64,000 bases of DNA from positions 2,236,001 through 2,300,000 of the forward strand of contig JAQFVV010012509.1 in NCBI GenBank assembly GCA_028023455.1. Reading direction: 5' to 3'. The position numbers and the translations under genes were made by a program. Source of the DNA: Epiperipatus broadwayi. Lineage: Eukaryota > Onychophora > Udeonychophora > Euonychophora > Peripatidae. The notes beneath the pieces were generated by a model. That model was not told where the DNA came from, did no database searches, and worked only from the letters and a program-made list of their open reading frames with translations. The stretch's first letter is position 1. Every line of letters starts with the position of its first letter. Shown here one piece after another: positions 24,600-35,815 of the stretch.

Positions 24600-25020
24600 T
24601 ATGCAAAATAATTATAAGACGATAGTTATAATAGTTCAAATAGGAAATGGATTAAACTTTCATATCATCTTAAAATTTCTAATACATTGATAAAAAACAA
24701 AAATTATATTGATAAGCATATAAATATTGTATGGTCGAACAGCGAAAGTCTGGATAAATTAATAGGTAATTATAAATTAAGATAATATACAATAACAGAA
24801 AGGAAATTGTATATAAAATTCACTATGATTTTTGCAATATGATTTATTATAGTCATACAGGAAAATGCAATTATTTAATAGATAAAATGATAAATCTGCT
24901 TTATACAGTCATTACTTAATATCCAGACATAAAATAGATATTACAAAAAAATATTAAACCTTTAAATTATAATAAAGATCAAAAGAGAAGACAAATATAT
25001 AAAACATATTACATTAAAAA
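24600..25020 (+). pseudogene. Penelope-like GIY-YIG relic
   Basis: 24809 onward reads VYKIHYDFCNMIYYSHTGKC, aligning with the V-Y-K-I-x-C-x-x-C-x-x-x-Y-I-G-x-T-G-R block of Penelope GIY-YIG domains (the first Cys is replaced by Tyr, Y-I-G by Y-Y-S). Upstream, YIDKHINIVWSNSESLDKLI resembles the linker after reverse transcriptase. Stops interrupt it. Its 3' neighbour is the 25050-25487 inverted repeat. Confidence 0.5.
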
Positions 25021-25049
25021 TTTTCTTAAATAATTATACGACTATTTAC

Positions 25050-25487
25050 AAAAAATAAACTCTAAAACACAACTAATGGTTTCACTGTTACGAGCAGACT
25101 TCTCAAGTGTAAAGAACTACAAAATAGCAACATATTTAACCTAAACATTACCCACAATTCCACTTACCTCCCATACGCCCTTGATATTAAGAGCATTTTT
25201 AAATAAGTTAACTGCTTCAGAATCATAAATTTTTAATAATAAAGATTCTTAAATTTTTTTTTTATTTCATTTCTCTCAAAGAAGACAACCTTAACTTTAT
25301 CAAAATTAATAATGTAGCCTACATCTTTTTCATGAATACATACATAAAGCAGAACTAAGATATTTATTTCTATCCCTATTTTTATATAATGTTTAGTTTA
25401 AATATGTTATTTTGTAGTTCTTTACATTTGAGAAGTCTGTTTGTAGCAGTGAAACCATTGGTTGTGTTTTAGAATTTATTTTTTTGG
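25050..25487. repeat. Inverted repeat, arms about 98 bp
   Basis: 25050-25147 and 25389-25487 are reverse complements (AATGGTTTCACTGTTACGAG, GTAAAGAACTACAAAATA and their mirrors) with a 240-bp spacer. Adjacent to the Penelope relic at 24.6-25.0 kb, so possibly its terminal sequence. Confidence 0.8.
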
Positions 25488-26672
25488 CTAGCCTGGTTGA
25501 ATTGTGAATTTGGAGTAATTTTGATTATTTATTGACTAGTTTAGTTTTACGCTTTTAATGAAGGCAATATATATATATAAAGTTGTATAGTATATATATT
25601 ATTTGTTTTGTATATTATTATGTTATGTAATCAATTTTTTGAAGTTATATTGGATTTCTATATGATGGTTTTATTTTATTTTACTAATGTTGTATTTTGT
25701 TAATTTACTTCTATTGTGGAACACTAGATGGTGTTATATATGCAATAATTGGTTCACATTAAAAAAAATTATTAACATTTGTAAAGAGTATTAAACCACT
25801 TTCCGAAAAAGGCTTTTTGTGTATGATTAATATTTATTTATATTTGCTGTTGTATATGATTTATTACTTGCAACAATTTATATGAAAGAACAGCATATTG
25901 TATTTCATTATTTCCATTTTAGATGAAATTTGTACTCATGTAGCTTAACAAAACTAATCTAATAATTAGTTTTAGAGCATAAAACAGACTCCATTTACAA
26001 AATATAGATATCAATTTTAAGTGAAAAATAAATTAAGCCACTAATTATTTGTTTTTCAATTAACCTTAGTCTTTTGATTCTTACAAATATATTATTATAT
26101 TTTTATCTTCCTAGCATAAAATATACAAACACAAAAATTAAAAGAAAACCTAATAAAGTTCAGTATCATTTATGTTTCTATCATTATATATATTAAATCC
26201 TTTAAAAATATTTAAACAATTATCATTGTCAACAACACAATTATGATCATTGAGACTAAATTATTTCTAATATATATATATATTACAGCAAACATTTTAC
26301 TGTTAAAAGGTGAAATTAAAATAGGCTTTGTAAAATGCCATGAATAAATTCTCAGATTCTCCGATGTAAAAAAATTCACAGCAATTGCAGCTGATGTCTC
26401 AATGAAATTCATTTATTTTCCTTTAAGATTAATATGTCTCTGGTGAATTGTTGGCAACAATTTCTAACACACTAATGAGACTGTGTGCTTTATAACGTTT
26501 TCATTTATTGACTTTTTTATTCAGAAGGTTAACCAATCAGATAAAACACTGAAACTAAACTTGCAAATTTTTCTGATTTTTTTCTTGGAATAATAAAATT
26601 GAATGAATAAAGGGAAAAAGGTGAATAAGAAGGAATTTCCATAAAAAAGAATTGCAATATATTTTTAAAATT

Positions 26673-27381
26673 TTATAGATATAATAAACACCTCCACACT
26701 TCCCCATTCTTTTTAAATTCACTTAAATAAAGATATAATAAAAGACAAATGATCCAGGTCACTATCTCTCATATATATAGTGGCCCAGGTTACTATCTCT
26801 CATATATATCTTTATTATATGAAAAGTATTTATCTAGAGTAAATTGTTACATTTTCATTTACCATTGTCAAGCTTCCTTCACTCACAACTTTGACGCCAT
26901 CCATTTCAGATAAATACAATAATGATTATTACTAATCATTATCGAAACTAGAGATTATCTCGAGCACAGATATAAACTTTAAACCCCAGTTAAAGATTAA
27001 TATATCTGATTTTTTCTTTCCCATGTATAATATCTTATAGATATAATAAACACCTCCATACTTCCCCATTCTTTTTAAATTTACTTAAATAAAGATAAAA
27101 TAAAAGACAAATGACCCCCTCCCCCAATGCATTTCGTGCTGAAGTAGCATTCATCAGTTGGCCCAGGTCACTATCTCTCATATATACCTTTGTTATATGA
27201 AAAGTATTTATCTAGAGTAAATTGTTATACTTTTATTCACCATAGTCAAATTTCCTTCACTCCACAACTTTGATGCCATCCATTTCAGATAAATACAATA
27301 ATGATTATTACTAATCATTATCGAAACTAGAGATTATCTCTAGCACAGATATAAACTTTAAACCTCAGTTAAAGATTAATA
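26673..27381. repeat. 362-bp direct tandem duplication
   Basis: Copy A begins at 26673 and copy B at 27035, both with TTATAGATATAATAAACACC. Copy B has about 50 bp (CAATGCATTTCGTGCTGAAG, then TAGCATTCATCAG) that copy A lacks, with a hammerhead-like core on the minus strand at 27122-27163. An inverted partial third copy follows to 27475. Confidence 0.85.
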
Positions 27382-27475
27382 TAGCTAGAGATAATCTCTA
27401 GTTAGTAATAATCATTATTGTATTTATCTGAAATGGATGGTGTCAAAGTTGTGAGTGGAGGAAATTTGACAATGG
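27247..27475. repeat. Inverted repeat next to the tandem duplication
   Basis: 27247-27345 and 27384-27475 are reverse complements (CCATCCATTTCAGATAAATA and its mirror) with a spacer of about 38 bp. A palindrome AGAGATAATCTCTAG sits at the start of the right arm. Confidence 0.85.
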
Positions 27476-28945
27476 TAAACGAAAATATAACAATTTTTAA
27501 ATTTTGCATAAACTATCTGGTATCTTTATGTCATACTTTTCTAATATTTTATTATATTGTCAAATACCATCATATATTATTAAAAGCAGTTGCAAAATCA
27601 CTTCCCCTAGTTTGTTTTATATTTTTGAGATCAACATAATGGAAAATATTTGTTTTTACGATCCTAGCCAATTTAATTCTTATCAGAAATATTGCTAGAT
27701 TTCTTGCAAAGTGGGTCACACAATTAGATTTCTTTATCAAATTTTAATCTTTTATTTCTTATTCTATCTTTCAATAATAAACTAATTACAACTTCAGTGT
27801 TCCAAAACATTAACGGTTCTTCCAATTGAAAAATAATTTTAATAATTTAAATCCAATATTTATGTTGTAATTAAATTAAGCATACAGTTCAACAGTCGTC
27901 ATATTATGTAATGGTTAGATAAGTAGTAGTCAGCAAAACTAATCTTAGGAACCAAGCAATGATAACTAATTTGCATGTCTATATGTAACATCAATATAAA
28001 CGTTACCACAAACAGAACAAAGTCGAGCCTCATTACCTATGCCACCAGGATAATTTTCATGTGACCAACACATCTGATTTAGCATATGTGCCCTTTTTCT
28101 TATTTACTGCTGAGGTCAGGGAGATACAAAAGACCCTTAAAATTATACTAAAAAAAAAAACTAATTGTGGTAAACAAGACACAAAATACGAGAGTAATGT
28201 TCAGAATAATTTATTAGTACCACTAAAAGCAGAAGTGAATTAATACAAATTAAAAGTTTATATGACTAGATTTACAGATTGTATTAACTGAGTTTGTTGC
28301 TGACTATAAACTAAATTAATGACTCAACAGCTTAATTATCACTAATTTACATGAAAGGGGAACTATAGGCTTTATATGTCTTAATAATATCCAGGTGGAC
28401 ATTCTATGGTGATTTAACGATTAATTAATGAATAACCAAGCAGGGTTAAGATGGGAGTATATACTTAAAGATTACAATCGTGAATAAATGACTGCCATAT
28501 ACTTAGAATTATGACAAATTGCATGCTTGGAATATCAGACTTTAAAATATACTCTACCATATATGTGTATAAGAGTACTCGCATTTGGTAATACTTAAAA
28601 GCCAAAAAACAAAAATTAGAAATAGTTCAACAAACACTTTTTTTTTTGTTAGAGGAATTTATTTTTACATACGTGCAATGAAAGTTATTAGGGGTTGGGA
28701 TTATCTATTTAATTGAAATAAAGTTAAAATTGGAAGGAATAAAAATACATGCAGCTGGTTAATCTAGATAAACAAAAGAAATTCCAAATGCATGTGATTA
28801 CCACCACAATAATATCCTAGTGATAATTAAATATGGCACTGAAGGAATTTATAGAAAAAAAACCTTGTAGCTAAAAAGTAAAAAGGAATGTATTCCGATA
28901 AGAAAACAAAAAATGAAAATATATGCACAGAAATCTCAAAAATAG

Positions 28946-29179
28946 TCATGATATAAAAGAGGACAACTTCAGAGCTGTGTCTTTGGCTGGTGGTTTTCTT
29001 GGATCCTGGTTGGAGTGAGAAGGAGAAGCTAATTGCACAATCACAATAAAATGCTTCCATCCAGGACTACTCATATGTTGCACCAATTCGTCAAGCATGA
29101 GAAAAAAACCAGGGTTTGCTGACACTTTCGCAAAAACGTCACCTAAAAGCTTGGAGTTTAGCCTTACATTACTATAGAT
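28946..29179 (-). other. Unidentified protein-like open segment
   Basis: The minus strand contains VRLNSKLLGDVFAKVSANPG, FFLMLDELVQHMSSPGW and ASPSHSNQDPRKPPAKDTA before a stop. The composition is balanced, unlike the Ile/Asn/Lys/Tyr-rich random frames of the window, and a CTATAG sits just upstream like a splice acceptor. I do not recognise the family. It could be an exon of a nested gene, a transposon-captured exon or chance. Confidence 0.25.
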
Positions 29180-29333
29180 CAGAAACATGAAATGACAAAG
29201 CATTAATTCATATGAAAAAAATTTCAAAAAACAGATATGAATCAAAAATAAAGTCAATTAACAATCTGTTGCCACCTACCCATACTTTTCTTTTAATCTA
29301 ACTTTTTTAAAATTTTGAGCTGAATAAAATCTG

Positions 29334-29587
29334 ATCTGCTATTTGTTTTTCATTAAACATTGTCTATGCCTTTGAAACACTAATAGCTATGGAGTCATCC
29401 ATACTACCTATAGGATGGCAAATGAAATACAGCCTACATATTTGTGCTAATATTCAACATATCTGCTATTTGTTTTTCATTAAGCATTATCTATGCCTTT
29501 GAAACACTAACAACTATGGAGTCATCTATGCTACCCATAAGTTGGCAGATGAAATGCAGCCTACATATTTGAATTAATATTCAACAA
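29334..29587. repeat. 127-bp tandem duplication
   Basis: Two copies, 29334-29460 and 29461-29587, share ATCTGCTATTTGTTTTTCAT, CTATGCCTTTGAAACACTAA and CAGCCTACATATTTG with about 12% differences. Confidence 0.85.
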
Positions 29588-30194
29588 ATATATATAATAG
29601 ACTGATTAATAAAAAGATTTTTATAATCTTTAAATACAAAATTAATTTTAATGGGATTTCTCTATGTATCTTTAAGATAAATTTTAACTATGATGTAACT
29701 AGGTTATGTATCAATTAAAAACTGAATTATAGGCATATAAAGGTAAAAGCAGATTTAAATAATTCATTGTGAGGCTAAGACTTCTCTGACACCCTTTCAC
29801 AATGTAGGAAAACAGTAAAGAAAATGATAAGTGATGGTTTTCATTGTTTCATCACTTATCTAAAAAAGTTAGATAACCGTATATTGATTAATAAGTGGAT
29901 GGTTAACTTAATTGGCTTTGAGATAGTTAGCTACCTGAAAAAAAAAAAAAAAACAAGTTTGAATAAACAATCCTCAGCAGTCACATGAAAAAATTTATAA
30001 ATTCCACTCCTGCAATAAGCATTGCAGAAAGATATATTAAGGCTCTTTTTAGTATATACAATAAACTATGCCATAAAAGTTACTGAGAAGTCACTAGGTG
30101 ATTTTGAAATAAAATTAAATCTCACTGCATCAAAGTTATATTTGATTAAACATATATATATTGTAACCATCATCAATTGGACGATCGGGCCACA

Positions 30195-30500
30195 CGTTGA
30201 CAGGCGCCAAGAGCTCACCTGTAACCATCAACATTAATCAAGCTTAATACCTTGATGTCAGAGAACTACTATAATCAGACCCACCTTACTATAACCCAAT
30301 ATACTGAAGGGACATACCAATGCCTACTACATCGGCGCCAAGAACTGTAATAGAATTCTTTATAACCAATGGCTTTAATCATTGGGCAGCCAAGAACTGT
30401 ACCCATCAATCTAACTGAATGCTCCCATCACTGTAGTGCCAAGAACTATAACCAAAAGCATATCATGCCATCTATATTATGCACCAAAGACTATAACCGA
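30195..30500. repeat. Decayed tandem array
   Basis: Five diverged occurrences of (G)CCAAGAACTGTAACC at about 30202, 30334, 30388, 30438 and 30480, spaced about 40-130 bp apart. Locally richer in G+C than its surroundings. Confidence 0.6.
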
Positions 30501-31815
30501 AATCTGGAGCATATTACCCCAAACAAAACTAATGATATAACATAAAATTGCTATGATCTAATCTGGTCGCAGCCAGGGTGTGCCGCGAAGACCTATGATA
30601 GTAGTATGTGAAAATACATTAAACAAACTATAAGTATGCAATTTTATTATCCTTCAAACCTTAATTTGCGATTTTTCATCGCATGAGACCTTATGGCCGA
30701 CCATGGACAAAATGGTATAATTTGTGGAACTACTAAAGATTATGAATTTTAAAATTACATATATGATTTTTAATACAAATTCTAGTCTAGGTAAGAGCTT
30801 TGCAATAATAAATAAACATGGAATACTTGGGTTCTTTTCTATAATTTAATAAATATCAATGAGACTCTTGTTATACTGATGAATGACAATTAAAACATTA
30901 AGTAAATACATTTAATCATGTCATTATCTGGTAAATCTGTTTATAAGTTTATAAAATCAATCAATTTTGTATCATGTACTCGAATCAACTACGAAAAGGT
31001 AAATGGGATCTTATTGTACCTTACACATCATAAACTATCAAGGACAAAAAGCATTCAAATCTTTTTCTCAAAATATTACTAAACTCTTATATCATGCTGA
31101 CAATAGTATGTACTTCAATGTATGCTCTATTCAAGATATATGATTTCTGATTTTATGAATGACAAATAGCAATGGCACAGTAAGTTCAATTATAAATCAA
31201 TATTTATTTACAAATTTTATGACTAATAAGTAATTGATGTTTAATGTAATAACTAAATATATAAATAAACAAATAAAATAAATTATAATTCCATTGGCTT
31301 CCTTCAATAACATATCATAGGCACGGTTTTATAAAGCCTAATCATACATTATATTACAATTTGATATAATTGATGTCCTGAGGAAATTATACAAAAATTC
31401 AACATCAACTCATGAAATATCCAATGTCAGTTCCAAAACCAATAAACGTATAGTGTAGACCTATAATAATGTAATAAATAATATTATATTTGTAGGATTT
31501 AACTATAATGCTAACGCTAAATAAAATAAAAATTTAAACTTACATTCAGATAAAATATTAATTAACAAACAGTTAATTATTATGAGGTAACTTAGATATA
31601 ATGTCCTGCTACACTTTATGACTTAACTTATAAATTATGCTTATACATGGAAGAAGATGATTTTAGCAGAATAACCAAAATACTTTGCCCAAAACTTATA
31701 TTTATGAAGTAAAATCATATTCCTGTGGATGCATTCATCTACACATAGGAATTATATAACACTGAGTGCCTTGTGGATTTATACACCATCATAAAGCAAT
31801 AAATATAATTACACA

Positions 31816-31909
31816 ATTCCGCGGATTAACCACCAGCGCAGGAATGAGTGTAAAAATACAGAAAGTGGCAATTAATTAATCTGCGGATTAACCACCAGCA
31901 CAGATTAAT
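31816..31909. repeat. Twin short hairpins with a shared core
   Basis: GCGGATTAACCACCAGCGC (31821-31839) and GCGGATTAACCACCAGCAC (31883-31901) are each enclosed by a stem of different sequence: ATTCC with GGAAT in the first, ATTAATCT with AGATTAAT in the second. Confidence 0.8.
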
Positions 31910-33855
31910 GCCTTTTAACATTATAAAGCAATATTACTATTTACTTCATATTTAAAGTGTAAAAATCATCCTCCTCAGTTATTCTGACCATTCAGAAAAC
32001 ACCAACATTTTAGCAGATGTGGGTTCATGCATAATAAAAGTGTTTCACTAATCAGGACAACTAATATATTAAATTATCTTGCTTAAAATAAAAAACATAG
32101 CTACAATGTAATATAAGTGACATTAGTATAGGAATAGAACTCTGGAAAGACTCATAAGACACTTCATGAGAGGTTGACACATATCATAAATTCATTAGTA
32201 ATTCTCAAGCTTTTTCGCGAGCACTATTCCCTTGAATAAGTATTTTATTTAATCCCATTAATTTAATTTAAACCTAATAAAATATAACTCATGAACTTCA
32301 CATACAAGTTCATATAACAATAAAATTAAATTCATTCATTCTTACTTAAATACATGAATTCTAGCAGGTGTGCCTGTGACAAATTAAATTGTACAGCATT
32401 TTATAATAATAAATATGATCCGTGAAATCCATGTAAAAATGTCTTGAACAATAAATACACAAAGTGATAATTATAATTATAGTTGAATTCCATAAATGTA
32501 ATTCTATCTATTTGTCTTAGATATTATAAGCACTTTTAAATTAATGATTTTACGAGGCTCCATAAATATAAAACAATTCCAAAAACATGACACGCAGAGT
32601 TTAAATGAAAATGTTCTTCATAAGTTATTAAATTCTACATTTCTATATAAAACTGTTCCAAGTTTATAACATCCAGGCTAATATTTATTTATCCATGTTT
32701 AAATTTAGGGATACTAATTAGAGCAAATAATTTAATAATTCCAAATTAACGATAAAATTAGAAAGTAGTTTTAGTTAATTATTTGAAGACTGTTTCCATT
32801 ATTCAAATGGTAAACAAATTAACTAGCAAATACATCACTGGCAGTATAAAGTTAAATAAATTAATCAATGCTATATTATTTTAAATTATAAATGGAAATA
32901 TTAAACCATGTTAATAACTTTAACATTTAACTTTGATTTTAAACCTCTTCTTTTTTAAAAAGGAAGTTTTCATATTTAAAAAACTTCTGTAATTAAAACA
33001 TCTATTTAGTTTTGCCAAATTGTAGAATAATAAAATAGTCCAAACATACCAAGATTCTGCAATTAATTCTGCTCTTAAATTTGAAAGCTCCGACATATTT
33101 TAAAGTGTAAATATTGGAAAATTATTAGCGATTTGATCCACTTGGCTAGCTGACCCGAACAGATTTTTAAATTTAGCACTTCATTCTATTATTAAATATC
33201 ACCATTTTATGTTTACATTTATAGAAAACTTTTTGGTAAATCCGTTTACTTATTAACTATTTTTAAAAAATAAGCTTATCATATTTTACATACATTTTAT
33301 TCTTACACCATTTTCTTTTTCTCTAACCACAACCTTATCGCAGACGATCTCTTTAATCGCGCTCTTTTTTTTTACATTGAAGCGCATATGTAATTACTAT
33401 ATTTTTATCTAATAATTAAAATTAGTTAAACAAATGGTTTTTTAATTCAATGAAAATAATTTCTGAGACTATTTTAAACAAATAAAAATTATTATTATTT
33501 TCAATCACATTTTACTAAATTTAATGTGTTGTCAATTTTTAAAAAGTTAAACATATTTTGATACAAATCAGTGGATGGAAAGAAGCAATTTAAATACACT
33601 AAAATAACACAGACAATAAGTAAGGCAAAATATTACTTATTCTCTCTAATAAATTATCTTGAATGCAAGAAAATAATCTGTTCAAAAACGCAAACCAAGG
33701 CAATCAAATCACCAAAAAGAAGACAGAGAAATTTTTATACCAGTTATATCGATCTTTATATTTTATACTAAAATATAAGGTTACAATATATATATACAGA
33801 ATATATATACCCACAAAAATCAACAAGTAATAATTGTTAAAAAAAAATAGTTTAC

Positions 33856-33972
33856 CTGAGTTTTGAATCTGTAATATCAAATTCAATATGCATACAGGAA
33901 CGATCACCTCCTTTATAAAGTTCCCTATTGACTTTAATTGCAGCTAAGAATGGATTTTTAGCATCATATGGT
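33856..33972 (-). CDS. POR: POR exon: PYDAKNPFLA and the Arg298 equivalent
   Basis: A 117-bp exon with 38 full codons. It reads PYDAKNPFLAAIKVNRELYK, then GGDRSCMHIEFDITDSKL, equivalent to 275-312. The PxDAKNPFxA block and the M-H-(I/L)-E-(F/L)-D-I-(T/S)-D-S strand are highly conserved in POR. The arginine in GDRSC aligns exactly with mammalian Arg298, an NADP contact. It is separated from the previous exon by an intron of only 101 bp, while its other neighbour is 13.1 kb away. The acceptor is TTTTTTAG and the donor is CTCAG/GTAAAC. Confidence 0.96.
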
Positions 33973-34073
33973 CTAAAAAAACATTTTAATGAATACATAT
34001 AGTTTATTAAACTATTTTGGCAACAAAAAAAAAAAAAACTAAATGCTGAATAAATAATTTTATAAATTCTTAC
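33973..34073 (-). other. POR short intron, 101 bp
   Basis: The only short intron of the gene in this window. Donor GTAAGA (from CGTCC/GTAAGA) to acceptor TTTTTTAG. It contains a run of A on the plus strand (poly-T in the transcript) and no repeat. Confidence 0.93.
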
Positions 34074-34172
34074 GGACGCTGATTCGCATAAGAATTAAGT
34101 CTTGCAACTTCACCGGTATACACTTTATTTTCAAGTGGTTCTTCATGCACAGTAAGTTTATATTGTCGAATA
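34074..34172 (-). CDS. POR: POR exon: start of the FAD-binding FR-type domain
   Basis: A 99-bp exon with 32 full codons, the same length as the mammalian segment: IRQYKLTVHEEPLENKVYTG then EVARLNSYANQR (equivalent to 242-273). It begins the ferredoxin-reductase-type FAD domain, where the conserved Y/GE/LxSY strand pattern is clear. This is the most diverged of the eight exons, particularly in HEEPLENK, as expected for a surface segment. The acceptor is TAATTAG and the donor is CGTCC/GTAAGA. The split codon CC+A yields the first proline of the P-P-Y-D-A-K-N-P junction. Confidence 0.95.
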
Positions 34173-35313
34173 CTAATTAAAAAATAAATGATACAATATT
34201 ATTATATATGTAACACGATATAAAATAGTAAAATGAACAAATATTTTTTTCAATAATCTTTATAAACCATAAGTATATCTATTGTATTTATGATCATGAA
34301 ACAAGCATGAGTTTGTAAATTTATTAGCAAGACACTGTATATATAGCAATCACACAAATAAACTCAAAGCAGCTATGAGTTTGCTTTTATGTCCAAAAGC
34401 CTCTTTTTAAAAAAAAAATTTAAAAACAAAGCCCAGTTTACTGTATTTAAATGATCCGCTCGATAAATGAAACTATTGTATTTGTCATATGAAAAAAAAG
34501 TTTAATGATTTTCTTGGATCATTTAAATAATTTAAAACCAATACATGGTACTAAAGGTAAAGTATTATTTCAATGATAGTGAAGTTTGGTGATTAAAGGA
34601 AAAAATAAAAAAGGAATTAAATGCTGCAGTAGTGAATTAATTACTGGTGAATATCTGCAAGAAAATTCAGGAGAAAAAAATTAGCAATAAAAAAATTTGA
34701 GAAGCAACTGAAATCAGAACAAGGCAAATGGAATGACATGGACTTGTATGGAGGATGTTTCAAATAAAAATATTGAAACAAATATTACACTGGACATCAC
34801 CGAGAATTAGAGTTATTAAGAAGAGAGAGAAAATAGAAGACATCCTAATATTAATCTGATGGCACTATCTTATTCCGTATATAGAAAACCCAACAATTGC
34901 AAATAGAAAATTTCATTGTTGAATCACATCAATATTTTTTTTTAATTATTACAGATATCTATTTCAATGAAATGTTTTAACAATCAAGATAATATCCTAC
35001 TTTAGTAAAAGCAATCAAAAAATGTTTCAGTGCTCTATCACAAAAAATAAGCCAAACATACAAATAACTGTAATAACATTAATATTATACTGGATAAAGA
35101 GAATACACATAATATTATCTTATGTAAAAGAAAAAAAACAGATCATGTTTAGTAAAACTATTTAATAAATAGTACGATAATAAAACTATTCACATTTAAT
35201 AAAAAGGTAGAAATATTTTCCTTTAAACCAACAAATATCAAAATAAAACATCTGTGAAATTTTCTAATATCCCTTGTCTTACATGAATCAGATAGAAAAC
35301 GGATATATGGAAG

Positions 35314-35559
<246 letters not shown>

Positions 35560-35734
35560 TGTTAAACATGAAGTCATTTTTTCCTCTAATGAAAGTAAAA
35601 TTATCATAGAAGCCATTGAGATATTCAAAAGGTTTAACTAATCTTTCAAGTTGTAGAATATTTGAAAGAATCTTTATGCAACAGAATCTACTAATATACA
35701 AATACTCTTTTTTGCACTTTTTTTAAATCATCAT

Positions 35735-35815
35735 AGATTTTCAACCATTAACAATCCATGGCAGAACAAAGTCTCTTTGACTTTAATCCAGTTTCTCCAC
35801 AGCTTCTTTTGTTTA
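35735..35815 (-). pseudogene. LINE C-terminal tail fragment
   Basis: The minus strand encodes a degenerate version of the last residues of the LINE protein (WRNWIKVKETLFCHG-like), comparable with NWIKLGEIF at 18.3 kb. Short and weak on its own. Confidence 0.4.

Larger units (their letters stand above)
20713..33855 (-). other. POR intron, 13.1 kb
   Basis: The largest complete intron. It holds Penelope-like relics (21182-22010 and 24600-25020), inverted repeats (25050-25487, 27247-27475), a 362-bp tandem duplication (26673-27381), a 127-bp tandem duplication (29334-29587), a decayed tandem array (30195-30500) and twin hairpins (31816-31909). 22010-23280 and 31950-33850 show nothing beyond AT-rich sequence. 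Confidence 0.75.

Noticed and set aside
28061-28243. Short plus-strand open stretch of 60 codons
   Set aside because: Random-composition frame without motif or context, as are most open stretches under 80 codons in this window.
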